Assembly (NCBI GenBank): GCA_902785555.1
Contig: CACZZB010000012.1
Coordinates: 1 to 64,000 of the forward strand
Direction: 5' to 3'
From: an uncultured Ruminococcus sp.
Lineage (GTDB): Bacteria; Bacillota; Clostridia; Oscillospirales; Acutalibacteraceae
Length of the DNA: 64,000 nucleotides
The notes beneath the pieces are model-generated. The model did no database searches. It worked only from the letters and a program-made list of their open reading frames with translations, and was not told the DNA's origin. Of the stretch, positions 41,459-50,032 are shown one piece after another (position 1 is the stretch's first letter; every line of letters starts with the position of its first letter). A program made the position numbers and the translations under genes.

Positions 41459-42244
41459 TTACAGTATGGCAGGATTATTTTCAGCCTTTGCGATATTAAG
41501 CTGATAATCTATATTTCTTCTCATCTTATCGGTTTTCAGAATTGAAAGGGTAGTTTCCTCCGCAAGACACGGCATATTATTCTTTTTGCTAAGGTGGGCA
41601 AGGATTATCCTTGTAGTCCCCGTTTTTACAAGTTCACTGACAGTTTTTGCACAGGTATCGTTTGAAATATGACCTATATCCGATAATATCCTTCTTTTGA
41701 GCAAATACGGATATTCTCCGCACATCAGCATATTTTCATCATAATTTGACTCCATGACCACAGTATCACAGCCTGTAACAGCCGTTTTTATCTCATCTGT
41801 CACGATACCCGTATCGGTGACAAAAGCTGTTTTTCTGCCGTCGGGGCTTTCCACGACATAGCCGAATCCCTCACGGCAGTCATGCGATAATCTGAACGGC
41901 TTTATATACATACCGTTATATTCCACACCTTCATAATCTATCAGGGAAATATTTACTTTTCCGTTTATCATATCTTTCTTTACAAGCTCGGAGATAGTTC
42001 CGCCCGATGAATATACTTTTATATTATTTTTGACTGCAAAGGTTTTCAGTCCTTTGACATGGTCTGTATGTTCATGCGTTATGAATATCGCACCGATATT
42101 TTTTATATCTATGTCATGCTCGTCAAGAGCATTTGTTAGCTGTTTTGCACTCCTGCCTGCATCTATCAGTATACCGCTTTCTGATGAGCCTATATAATAA
42201 CAGTTTCCCTCGCTTCCGCTGAAAAGCGGGCATAACTTCGGCAT
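41459..42244 (-). CDS. MBL-fold metallohydrolase, WalJ/YycJ type
   Basis: The start at 42244 follows GGGTGG and gives 261 residues beginning MPKLCPLFSGSEGNCYYIG. Motifs include the metallo-beta-lactamase signature FITHEHTDHVKGL, SHDCREGFGYVV, VTDTGIV, ESNYDENML and the late LAHLSKKNN. WalJ proteins are exonuclease-like hydrolases linked to the WalRK cell-wall system and to DNA repair. Here it is separated from walRK and precedes rlmH directly, an order also seen in other Firmicutes (yycJ ... rlmH/yydA). Confidence 0.9.
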   Translation of the reverse strand: MPKLCPLFSGSEGNCYYIGSSESGILIDAGRSAKQLTNALDEHDIDIKNIGAIFITHEHTDHVKGLKTFAVKNNIKVYSSGGTISELVKKDMINGKVNISLIDYEGVEYNGMYIKPFRLSHDCREGFGYVVESPDGRKTAFVTDTGIVTDEIKTAVTGCDTVVMESNYDENMLMCGEYPYLLKRRILSDIGHISNDTCAKTVSELVKTGTTRIILAHLSKKNNMPCLAEETTLSILKTDKMRRNIDYQLNIAKAENNPAIL

Positions 42245-42260
42245 TTTTCGCCACCCTTTC

Positions 42261-42301
42261 AAAAAATAACGGGAAATCCTGTTTTTTCAGGAATTTCCCG
42301 T
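42261..42301 (-). terminator. murA: terminator of murA
   Basis: On the minus strand ACGGGAAATTCCTG and CAGGATTTCCCGT form a long stem around six A residues, followed by TATTTTTT. Confidence 0.8.
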
Positions 42302-42325
42302 ATCAAGCTATTTTTTATAAATATT

Positions 42326-43609
42326 TCAAGCCGTATGATGTATAACAGAATCCTCTGTATATACGACTTTGATATCTGCTCCGAGAGATGTCAGCTTTTC
42401 GACTACATCTTCATAACCTCTTTCGATATATTGGATATCCTCGATATAAGTTGTACCCTTTGCCGAAAGAGCTGCTATTATCATTGCTGCACCTGCACGA
42501 AGGTCTGTTGCCTTGACGGGAGCTGCATTGAGTGATTCTATACCGTCTACTACTGCAATTCTGCCCTCAACCGATATTTTCGCACCCATTCTTTTCAGTT
42601 CATCAACATACTTGAAACGGTTGTCCCATACTGCCTCATTTACGATACTTGTACCGTCAGCTATTGAAAGAAGTGCTGTTATCTGAGGCTGCATATCTGT
42701 CGGAAACCCGGGATGAGGCATTGTCTTTATATTGCATTTATGAAGTCTTCCGCTGTTTCTTATCCTTACACAATCCTCATATTCTTCGATTTGAACGCCC
42801 ATTTCACGGAGTTTTGCGGTTATTGATTCAAGGTGTTTTGTAATTACATTCTGAAGTACAACATCGCCCTGTGTCGCAGCAGCAGCAGCCATATATGTAC
42901 CTGCTTCTATCTGGTCGGGGATTATCGAATAAGTCGTACCGTTAAGATGTTTTACACCGTTTATTTTTATTATATCAGTGCCTGCACCTCTTACATCCGC
43001 ACCCATTGAGTTGAGGAAATTCGCTAGGTCTACTATATGGGGTTCTTTTGCGGCATTTTCGATAATAGTCTTGCCGTCGGCTTTTACGGCTGCAAGCATT
43101 ATATTGACTGTCGCACCCACTGAAACTACATCAAGATAAACATGACCGCCCCTGAGATGTTCGGCTTTTACGTTTATCATACCTTCGGAAACGCTGTTTT
43201 CGGCTCCGAGAACTCCAAAGCCTTTCAAATGCTGGTCTATCGGTCTTACACCGAAGTCACAGCCTCCCGGCAATGCGACTCTTGCTTCCGAGAATTTTCC
43301 GAGCAATGACCCGAGCAGATAGCATGATGCTCTCATTTTTCGTACAAGCTCATAGCCTGCCTCAGGCTTGTTTATACGGGTCGGATCTATTTCCAAAGTT
43401 GTTTTGTTCACTCTGTTGACAGTTGCACCCATCTGATGAAGAATATTAGCCATAAGGTTAACATCCATGATATTGGGTATATTCTCTATACGACAGACAC
43501 CGTCCGAGAGAATCACTGCCGGTATAATAGCAACGGCTGCATTCTTTGCTCCGCTTATGCGTATTTTTCCGTGGAGCTCTTTGCCGCCGGTTATGACGAT
43601 TTTCTTCAA
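42326..43609 (-). CDS. murA: UDP-N-acetylglucosamine 1-carboxyvinyltransferase
   Basis: A TTG at 43609, nine bases after AGGAG, gives 427 residues starting (M)KKIVITGGKELHGKIRISGAK. The enzyme transfers enolpyruvate from PEP to UDP-GlcNAc, the first committed step of peptidoglycan. Motifs: SGAKNAAVAIIPA, RKMRASCYLLGSLLG, the active-site Cys in LPGGCDFGVRPIDQH (the fosfomycin target), and FPTDMQPQ. It ends with its own terminator. Upstream is a 361-base non-coding stretch. Confidence 0.96.
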   Translation of the reverse strand: MKKIVITGGKELHGKIRISGAKNAAVAIIPAVILSDGVCRIENIPNIMDVNLMANILHQMGATVNRVNKTTLEIDPTRINKPEAGYELVRKMRASCYLLGSLLGKFSEARVALPGGCDFGVRPIDQHLKGFGVLGAENSVSEGMINVKAEHLRGGHVYLDVVSVGATVNIMLAAVKADGKTIIENAAKEPHIVDLANFLNSMGADVRGAGTDIIKINGVKHLNGTTYSIIPDQIEAGTYMAAAAATQGDVVLQNVITKHLESITAKLREMGVQIEEYEDCVRIRNSGRLHKCNIKTMPHPGFPTDMQPQITALLSIADGTSIVNEAVWDNRFKYVDELKRMGAKISVEGRIAVVDGIESLNAAPVKATDLRAGAAMIIAALSAKGTTYIEDIQYIERGYEDVVEKLTSLGADIKVVYTEDSVIHHTA

Positions 43610-43970
43610 AGCACACCTCTCCTTTATCATCTTGTCATAAACCGAAATTTGCAATATATTTTCAAACTTTGTCCAACAAAAACGGACATCAAATGAAAAG
43701 TTCAAATTTTCAACATCAAGTCCAAAAAATGTTGAATAGGATTTTTTTTGTTGAACATATACCAATTTAAAGTACAAATTTCATGCAAAAATAAACCCCA
43801 TAAGATGAATGATAATATAAATTTGCAGGAATGTCAATAAGAAAAACATCTTTGTAACCTAATTATTCCACAAAATTTTAACATTTTTCCCAATTTAACA
43901 AAAATTCCATTACAATAAAAGGAAAAATGAGCATTTTTTTCGTTTATGACGGGCTTTTTTGAAATAACCG
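43610..43970. other. non-coding stretch between murA and M18 peptidase genes
   Basis: No gene is supported here. It must hold the murA promoter; a weak candidate on the minus strand is TTGTTG, 17 bases, TATTGC near 43650-43680. Next to the M18 stop a GACGG...CCGTC stem with an A/T-rich loop (about 43947-43972) may end the M18 transcript. The rest is AT-rich with nothing I can name. Confidence 0.5.
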
Positions 43971-45374
43971 TCAAGCACTGTAAAATTCATACAAAGCCCT
44001 GTATGTTTCATAGACATCAAGCTTTGAAACGACTTCAAAAGGAGCGTGCATTGAAAGTACGGGTACACCGAGATCGACTACATCGGCATTGAGATTAGCC
44101 ACGAATTTAGCGATAGTTCCGCCGCCTCCGCCGTCTACTTTGCCGAGTTCACCCGTCTGCCAAAGGACGTTTTTATCATCAAGTATCTTTCTTATCTTAG
44201 CCATATATTCGGCTGAGGCATCGGATGTACTGTATTTTCCACCGCTTCCCGTATATTTGGTGATGACTGCACCGTTATTTATATAACATGAATTATTCGC
44301 TTCAAATGCAGACGCATAAGTCGGGTCAAATGCAGCGTTGACATCTGCCGAAAGACAAGTGCTCTTTGCCATTACATGACGAAGCTCCATATCATCAGCT
44401 TTTGCAAGGTCTGCTATAAAATCAGCCATATAAGTTGATTTCATGCCTGTATTGCCGTCACTTCCTATTTCCTCACGGTCTGTAAGAACGGTTATAACAG
44501 TATTTTCGGGGTCTTTCACGTCAAGTGCTGCCATAAGTGCGGGATATGCACAAACTTTATCATCATGACCGTAACCGCCTATCATACTCCTGTCAAAGCC
44601 TATATCCTTTGAATTCATAGCCGGTACCATTGTCAAATCGGCTGAAAGGAAATCTTCTTCAACAATACCGTACTTTTCAAAAAGAATGTTCATGACATTC
44701 AGTTTTACACTTTCGCTTTCTTCATCATTATTGAACGGACGGCTGCCTATGAGGACATTGAGATGTTCACCAGTGAAAGCCTTTGTCATCACCTGTGACA
44801 TTTGCTCAACTGCCAAATGCGGCAATAAGTCAGTCACAACAAAACACGGGTCTTTTTCGTCTTCACCGATATTTACATCAATGACACTTCCGTCTTTGAG
44901 AGCGACTACTCCGTGAAGTGCAAGCGGAACAGTTGTCCACTGATATTTTTTGATACCGCCATAATAATGTGTCTTGAACATTGCAAGGTTATTGCTTTCA
45001 TAAAGCGGATTGGGCTTTAAATCGAGTCGTGGGGAATCTATGTGTGCAATTCCAAGACGGACACCGTTTTTAGTGCCGTTTTTGCCTATGACAGCGAGCA
45101 TTACAGCCATATTCCTGTTATTGACATAGACTTTATCGCCTGCTTTATATTCTTTTTCACGGTCATACTCCGAAAAACCGTTTTCCTTAGCCTTGGCGAT
45201 AACGAATTTTACAGCGTCACGCTCTGTTTTCGCATTGTCGAGGAAATTTTTATAGCCTTCACAGAATTCATCTGCTTTCTTTATCTCCTCGGCACTGACC
45301 TTCAGCATACCATTCTTTCTGTTCATGAACAGCTTTTCTTTGAGCTGTGCTGCCTGTGATTTTTCCTTTTCCAT
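43971..45374 (-). CDS. M18 family aspartyl-type aminopeptidase
   Basis: The ATG at 45374, ten bases after AAAGGA, gives 467 residues. M18 motifs are all present: IAHIDSPRLDLKPNP with a metal-binding His, YGGIKKYQW, GGYGHDDKVCAYP with the bridging Asp, TDREEIGSDGNTG with the catalytic Glu pair, and the final SMHAPFEVVSKLDVYE with a metal His. It is a cytosolic dodecameric zinc aminopeptidase that trims acidic N-terminal residues from peptides. It follows the lytic transglycosylase gene at short distance. Confidence 0.94.
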   Translation of the reverse strand: MEKEKSQAAQLKEKLFMNRKNGMLKVSAEEIKKADEFCEGYKNFLDNAKTERDAVKFVIAKAKENGFSEYDREKEYKAGDKVYVNNRNMAVMLAVIGKNGTKNGVRLGIAHIDSPRLDLKPNPLYESNNLAMFKTHYYGGIKKYQWTTVPLALHGVVALKDGSVIDVNIGEDEKDPCFVVTDLLPHLAVEQMSQVMTKAFTGEHLNVLIGSRPFNNDEESESVKLNVMNILFEKYGIVEEDFLSADLTMVPAMNSKDIGFDRSMIGGYGHDDKVCAYPALMAALDVKDPENTVITVLTDREEIGSDGNTGMKSTYMADFIADLAKADDMELRHVMAKSTCLSADVNAAFDPTYASAFEANNSCYINNGAVITKYTGSGGKYSTSDASAEYMAKIRKILDDKNVLWQTGELGKVDGGGGGTIAKFVANLNADVVDLGVPVLSMHAPFEVVSKLDVYETYRALYEFYSA

Positions 45375-45391
45375 TAAAATCAATTCCTTTC

Positions 45392-45964
45392 TCAGCTGAA
45401 ATATAATTTTTTATAAATGCTTTTATTTTGAGCTACCAATTTGCGGTAGTTGTCTGTTTCGGGAAACGGCACTGCCTTGAGATGCTTGCCGTCATCGGAA
45501 TATTCGGGATTCCGAAGCCATTCGTCAACATTTCCCAGACCTCCGTTATATGCACATATCATTGTGTCCTCAACTTCATACATATCCGAAAGTATCGCCA
45601 AAAGTTCCACTCCGTAATCAATATTCAGAGCAGGGTCTTTCAGGTCTTCAAACTCGTAATCGTTTTCCTCTTTATAAAAGGTTTGCAGCCACTCAAAGCT
45701 TGACGGCATAAGCTGCATAAGCCCCAATGCTCCTGCATTGGATTCCGCCTCGGGGTCAAAATTGCTTTCCGTTTTGATAATACCGTATATCAACGCCTTA
45801 TCGACACCGTATTTGGCTGATGCTGCATTGACCTCTTTTTCATACTTCAACGGATAGCTTCCATCCAGATAATTGTTATTGGCATTTCTGATTATCAACG
45901 CAAGTCCCACAAGTGTTATAATCACTATTGCCATATATATTCCTGCTTTGACCTGTTTTTTCAC
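45392..45964 (-). CDS. SLT-type lytic transglycosylase
   Basis: A GTG at 45964 after AGGGGAG gives 190 residues. An N-terminal signal-anchor helix (AGIYMAIVIITLVGLALII) is followed by a goose-lysozyme/SLT domain: YGVDKALIYGIIKTESNFDP with the catalytic Glu, AGALGLMQLMPSSFEW, and ICAYNGGLGNVDEWL. It cleaves peptidoglycan glycan strands outside the membrane with 1,6-anhydro product formation. Its 5' end overlaps the 3' end of coaE by 89 bases. Confidence 0.92.
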   Translation of the reverse strand: MKKQVKAGIYMAIVIITLVGLALIIRNANNNYLDGSYPLKYEKEVNAASAKYGVDKALIYGIIKTESNFDPEAESNAGALGLMQLMPSSFEWLQTFYKEENDYEFEDLKDPALNIDYGVELLAILSDMYEVEDTMICAYNGGLGNVDEWLRNPEYSDDGKHLKAVPFPETDNYRKLVAQNKSIYKKLYFS

Positions 45965-46568
45965 TGCCGCTCCCCTCACTCAACGATAAAATTATTTTTT
46001 TGAACTGATTTTTTACCTGTTCAACAGTCTGTGAACCGTCTATTATATAATCCGACTTTGATTTGAAAAAATCCTCGCCATACTGTGCATTTATGCGAAG
46101 AAGTGCATCTTCCTTTGAAATGCCGTCACGGTTCATTATCCTTTCAAGCCTTACTTCAATGGGTGCGAGCACCGCTATTATCTTATCACAAATTTTATCT
46201 CCTCCGCTTTCAAAAAGCTGCGGTGCATCAAATATTATAATATCGCTCTCTTTTGAATATATATCAATATATTCCCGAACTCTCGCAATTATAGCCGGAT
46301 GAGTGATACTATTCAAAATATCCGTATTTTCTCTTGAAGAAAATGCTCTTTTGGCAAGGAGCTTTCTGTTGCAGCCTCCGTCTGATAATATTATATCACT
46401 GCCGAAAAATTCTGCAAGTCTTTTAAGACATTCCGAATTTTTCCCCATGACTTCTCTCGCCACTTTATCGGCATTTATTACCCTGCATGAAAGCTCCTTT
46501 GCCATTTCACAGACAGTGCTTTTTCCTGCCCCTGTCTGACCTGTAAGCCCTATGAATATCTTTTTCAA
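45876..46568 (-). CDS. coaE: dephospho-CoA kinase
   Basis: The 230-residue enzyme phosphorylates dephospho-CoA, the last step of CoA synthesis. It has the P-loop GLTGQTGAGKSTVC, the conserved NADKVAREVM and the RDGISKEDALLRINAQ lid with FDAPQLFESG. Normal members have about 200 residues. Here the last 30 residues (ending TCGTCVDNQKCQ) are encoded inside the start of the transglycosylase gene and are unlike other CoaE ends. It overlaps the Sua5-type gene by four bases (ATGA), so the two are translationally coupled. Confidence 0.93.
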   Translation of the reverse strand: MKKIFIGLTGQTGAGKSTVCEMAKELSCRVINADKVAREVMGKNSECLKRLAEFFGSDIILSDGGCNRKLLAKRAFSSRENTDILNSITHPAIIARVREYIDIYSKESDIIIFDAPQLFESGGDKICDKIIAVLAPIEVRLERIMNRDGISKEDALLRINAQYGEDFFKSKSDYIIDGSQTVEQVKNQFKKIILSLSEGSGSEKTGQSRNIYGNSDYNTCGTCVDNQKCQ

Positions 46569-47572
46569 ATCTCTTTCACCTCAAAACCTGCTGCACGGAT
46601 TATCCTGTTATATACCGCCAAGCCCATACCCTCGGTTTTCGGACAATGTGCGTATACTGTCTTAAAGCCTTGTTCATCGGCATTTCTCAGAGATGAAAAT
46701 AATTTATGCGACTGCATTTCATAATCATCCGCATGACCTATCGGAATATTCGGCACCTCAAGTTTTTCGATATCTTCATCATAGCACAATGCCGCTGTAC
46801 CGTCTGATTTATGTTCATTGACATATTTTATAAAATTCTCGTCACTGCCCTCAAGTAATATTATATGTGCCTTCGGGGCATAATGCTTATACTTCATTCC
46901 GGGACTTGCAGCCTTTTCACCCGATTTGAGAGGATTCAGCACAGCATCATCTATTATTACTTCACCGATAGCATCTCTGAGCTGTTCAACGGTAATTCCG
47001 CCCGGTCTCAATAATCTTGGAATATCCGTTGCAAGTGTTATAACAGTCGATTCGACACCGACTTCACATTCTCCGCCGTCAATTATCGCATCTATTCTTC
47101 CGTTCATGTCATCATAGACATGACGGGCATTTGTAGGACTCGGACTTCCCGACAGATTCGCTGACGGTGCGGCTAACGGCATTGACAGCGATATCAGTTT
47201 TTGAGCCGTTTTATTTGACGGGAATCTCACTGCTACCGTGTCAAGACCTGCACTGACTTCATCGGGAATTATTTTCGATTTAGGCAATATGACAGTAAGC
47301 GGACCAGGCCAGAATTTTTCTGCAAGTACCTTTGCTTTTTCGGGAAATTCGGACACAAGCGGATATATCTGAGATATATCCGAAATATGCACGATAAGCG
47401 GATTGTCCATAGGTCTGCCCTTTGCTTTGAATATCTTTGCGACAGCTTTTCCGTCAAGGGCATTAGCCGCCAGACCGTAAACAGTTTCCGTGGGCATGGC
47501 AACAAGTCCGCCGCTTTTAATTATCTGTGCCGCTTTTTCCATATCATTTTCATTCAGCATCAATGTTTTCAT
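46565..47572 (-). CDS. L-threonylcarbamoyladenylate synthase (Sua5/YwlC type)
   Basis: The 335-residue enzyme makes threonylcarbamoyl-AMP from threonine, bicarbonate and ATP for the t6A37 modification of tRNA. The catalytic YrdC domain (1-205) has GGLVAMPTETVYGLAANALD, KGRPMDNPLIVHI, FWPGPLTVIL, RFPSN, and SAN-like PSANLSGSPSPT. The Sua5-specific C-terminal domain follows the SPGMKYKHYAPKA linker. It starts behind AAAGGA. Operon with coaE and the transglycosylase. Confidence 0.95.
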   Translation of the reverse strand: MKTLMLNENDMEKAAQIIKSGGLVAMPTETVYGLAANALDGKAVAKIFKAKGRPMDNPLIVHISDISQIYPLVSEFPEKAKVLAEKFWPGPLTVILPKSKIIPDEVSAGLDTVAVRFPSNKTAQKLISLSMPLAAPSANLSGSPSPTNARHVYDDMNGRIDAIIDGGECEVGVESTVITLATDIPRLLRPGGITVEQLRDAIGEVIIDDAVLNPLKSGEKAASPGMKYKHYAPKAHIILLEGSDENFIKYVNEHKSDGTAALCYDEDIEKLEVPNIPIGHADDYEMQSHKLFSSLRNADEQGFKTVYAHCPKTEGMGLAVYNRIIRAAGFEVKEI

Positions 47573-47589
47573 TTACAAATTCCTTTTTA

Positions 47590-48471
47590 TCAATAGTTTT
47601 TATGTTTGTGTACAAAGCCTTCTTCATCAGGAGGCAGTTCAGGTTCATCTTTCGTTTCAACATAAAAATTTCCTTCTTTATTAACACCGCTTTCATAAAA
47701 ATCGACTTTTTCAAAATTTTCATCTATCGGTCTGTCGGGCAGGGAATCAATATCTATTTTGTCCTCATCACCAGTAAACCAACCCTGTTCAACAGGCAAG
47801 TCCTCCTTTTTGATAAGGTCAAGTTCCACTTTTCCAAGCATTACCGCATAACGATAGCCCAATTTTTTAAACGGCTTCCAGAATGCCCAAACTGCCGCCG
47901 CAAGCATCACAAGTGCACCAACAACAGTTGCAATTATATATTTTGTATGTGCCTTTGCATCATAAAGCGTTATATCTATCGAATATCTCAAAACAACATC
48001 ATTCATATGACGGCTCATGCCTTTTTTATAAAGTTCATCGCCGGATAATATCATCAGATTCAATTCTGCCATATCGGTTTCGGGAACAATGTTTACCCTG
48101 CCTTTATATATAATGCTGTCCCTTTTGCCCTGCAGCATTTCACGCATTGCACCATCACAGTCACTTCCGAGCAGTGGTCTCATTATCACCGCATGGTCAT
48201 CACCGACTCTTACAAGATAATAACTCATTGTATCACTGCTGCCTATAAAGCTCATTATCATATCTTCTTTTTTGACTTCTGCGGCAATCTCCTGTCCTGT
48301 CTGCAGACCGACATATTCCTGAGGAGATATCATATTAACATCTGTATTATTTTCGGAAATCATTTTTGAAGCTGCCGAAAGCTGCACCCAAACAAGCGAC
48401 AAACATATAACTCCTATAACCAATTTTACCTTGTCCCACCATGTAAGAACAAATTTTTTTGTGTCCAGCAT
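47590..48471 (-). CDS. hypothetical membrane protein
   Basis: The ATG at 48471, eight bases after GGAG, gives 293 residues. One helix near the N-terminus (VKLVIGVICLSLVWVQLSAA) and a second at about 187-208 (IIATVVGALVMLAAAVWAFW) bracket an extracytoplasmic domain of about 150 residues. A cytoplasmic, acidic, Pro-rich tail of 85 residues follows, ending PPDEEGFVHKHKNY. I recognise no family. It lies 17 bases upstream of the Sua5-type gene and may be an envelope protein of lineage-specific distribution. Confidence 0.7.
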   Translation of the reverse strand: MLDTKKFVLTWWDKVKLVIGVICLSLVWVQLSAASKMISENNTDVNMISPQEYVGLQTGQEIAAEVKKEDMIMSFIGSSDTMSYYLVRVGDDHAVIMRPLLGSDCDGAMREMLQGKRDSIIYKGRVNIVPETDMAELNLMILSGDELYKKGMSRHMNDVVLRYSIDITLYDAKAHTKYIIATVVGALVMLAAAVWAFWKPFKKLGYRYAVMLGKVELDLIKKEDLPVEQGWFTGDEDKIDIDSLPDRPIDENFEKVDFYESGVNKEGNFYVETKDEPELPPDEEGFVHKHKNY

Positions 48472-48545
48472 AAAAAACACTCCATTTCATTCAGCGGTAA
48501 TCAAATTCCGCATAAAACTTATCTTCCGGCATACGAATCATTGCC

Positions 48546-48575
48546 TCATTGCTCATTGCTCATTGCTAATTGTTC
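48546..48575. repeat. dispersed TTGCTCA/GCTAATT repeat inside the prfA 3' end
   Basis: CATTGCTCATTGCTCATTGC followed by TAATTGTTC includes the prfA stop codon. Units of seven bases recur three to four times and match the repeat family at 25824-25857 and 39701-39735. Confidence 0.7.
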
Positions 48576-49622
48576 CGCTCTGTCGGCTGTTATAAGAGCA
48601 TCTATTATCTCGTCAATATTGCCGTTGAGGATATCATCTATTTTATAGAGAGTCAAGCCTATTCTGTGGTCTGTAACTCTGCCTTGAGGATAATTGTATG
48701 TTCGTATTCTTTCACTCCTGTCACCTGTGCCGACCTGTGAATGTCTTTGCTGTGCAACTTCATTCTGCTGTTTTTCACGCTCAGCTTCAAGAAGTCTTGA
48801 TTTAAGTACTTTCATGGCTTTATCTTTATTCTTATACTGACTTCTTTCGTCCTGACATTCAACGACCAATCCTGTCGGGATGTGAGTTATTCTTATTGCC
48901 GATTCTGTTTTATTTATATGCTGACCGCCCGCACCGCTTGAACGGAATGTATCTATACGCAAGTCAGACGGATTTATACTGACTTCAACGTCATCAGCTT
49001 CGGGCAATACTGCCACTGTCACAGTTGATGTATGGATACGTCCCTGAGTTTCGGTTTCGGGGACACGCTGTACTCGATGAACACCGCTTTCATATTTGAG
49101 CCTTGAATATGCTCCTTCGCCCGTCAGCATAAAGCTTATTTCCTTATATCCGCCCAATTCCGTTTCATTGGTATTTATAATTTCCGTTTTATATCCTCGT
49201 TTAACGGCATACATACTGTACATACGGAAAAGCACTGCCGCAAACAATGCCGCTTCTTCACCGCCTGCACCGCCTCTTATTTCTATGATGACATTCCTGT
49301 CATCATTTGGGTCTTTCGGCAAAAGAAGTATCTTCATTTCATCCGAAATTTCGCTTATCTTATCATCAAGCATTTTCAGTTCTTCTTCAAGCATTTCTTC
49401 CATTTCTCTGTCAGAACCGCTTTCATTCAGCATTTCAACGGTTTCCTCACGTTCCGAAACAGCTTTCTTATACTCCTTATATTTCAATGCCAACGGTTCG
49501 GCAGACTTATATTCTTTCATTGTTTCCGCATATAATTCAGGCGATGATACAACGGACGGGTCACATAATTTCTGTGCGAGTTCATCATATCTGTTCTCAA
49601 ATACCTGTACCTTCTCAAACAA
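48546..49622 (-). CDS. prfA: peptide chain release factor 1
   Basis: A TTG at 49622 after GAGGTG gives 358 residues. It recognises UAA and UAG stop codons: the PEVT-like tripeptide region follows RVPETETQG, and the catalytic GGQ lies in [17 protein letters not shown]. Length and domains are normal. The last residues (EQLAMSNEQ) are encoded by a dispersed repeat and replace the usual end of the protein. The DUF951 gene overlaps its longer frame upstream. Confidence 0.96.
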   Translation of the reverse strand: MFEKVQVFENRYDELAQKLCDPSVVSSPELYAETMKEYKSAEPLALKYKEYKKAVSEREETVEMLNESGSDREMEEMLEEELKMLDDKISEISDEMKILLLPKDPNDDRNVIIEIRGGAGGEEAALFAAVLFRMYSMYAVKRGYKTEIINTNETELGGYKEISFMLTGEGAYSRLKYESGVHRVQRVPETETQGRIHTSTVTVAVLPEADDVEVSINPSDLRIDTFRSSGAGGQHINKTESAIRITHIPTGLVVECQDERSQYKNKDKAMKVLKSRLLEAEREKQQNEVAQQRHSQVGTGDRSERIRTYNYPQGRVTDHRIGLTLYKIDDILNGNIDEIIDALITADRAEQLAMSNEQ

Positions 49623-49636
49623 AATAAAATCACCTC

Positions 49637-49831
49637 TCAATCTTCATCTCTTATTATTTTCTTTATATTTTTTTCGGCTTTTGCTCTGGGGATTATTATT
49701 TCATGCAGACAGCCCATACATCTCAGTTTAAAATCTATTCCCGAACGAAGAACATAAAATCTTTTATTATTTTCCTTTCCGCACGGATGAGGCTTTTTCA
49801 TTTCAAGCATATCACCTGTTCTAACATCCAC
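49637..49831 (-). CDS. DUF951 family zinc-ribbon-like protein
   Basis: A GTG at 49831, eight bases after AGGGGGG, gives 64 residues. The sequence [39 protein letters not shown] and [14 protein letters not shown] is the DUF951 pattern, with PHPCG and CxxC cysteines. It is widely conserved in Firmicutes, usually near single-copy housekeeping genes; the function is unknown. It lies just upstream of prfA on the same strand. Confidence 0.88.
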   Translation of the reverse strand: MDVRTGDMLEMKKPHPCGKENNKRFYVLRSGIDFKLRCMGCLHEIIIPRAKAEKNIKKIIRDED

Positions 49832-49935
49832 AAAAAACACCCCCCTGTTTTCTAATATTATATCATTTATCAGAAATTTTTACAAATATAATATTAAAAT
49901 TTCTTGCATAATTTAAAAATTTATGTTAATATATG

Positions 49936-49977
49936 TTTTGACTCTGAAGACTGGGAGTTCAAATCTCCCCGGGCAGG
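49936..49977 (+). pseudogene. orphan 3' part of a tRNA-Gln gene
   Basis: From 49936 the sequence has the shape of the 3' half of a tRNA: a TTTTGAC anticodon loop (anticodon TTG, Gln), the 3' anticodon strand TCTGA, a five-base variable loop, a perfect T-arm GGGAG-TTCAAAT-CTCCC (49953-49969), the acceptor strand CGGGCAG and a discriminator G. No matching 5' half lies upstream, which is AT-rich, and no CCA is encoded. It is not a functional tRNA. It looks like the piece of a tRNA gene left at an integration junction. Confidence 0.65.
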
Positions 49978-49983
49978 TATCCG

Positions 49984-50032
49984 AAAAAATTTCCTGTCAG
50001 CTTTTTGTATTGCCGACAGGAAATTTTTTTTA
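49984..50032. terminator. terminator of dacF
   Basis: AAATTTCCTGTC and GACAGGAAATTT form a perfect 12-bp stem around a 16-base loop, with T-runs on both strands. It lies directly at the stop codon of the carboxypeptidase gene. Confidence 0.85.

Noticed and set aside
45876-45979. Frameshift between coaE and the transglycosylase gene
   Set aside because: Both frames have proper starts and full family motifs; the overlap only adds an unusual tail to CoaE.
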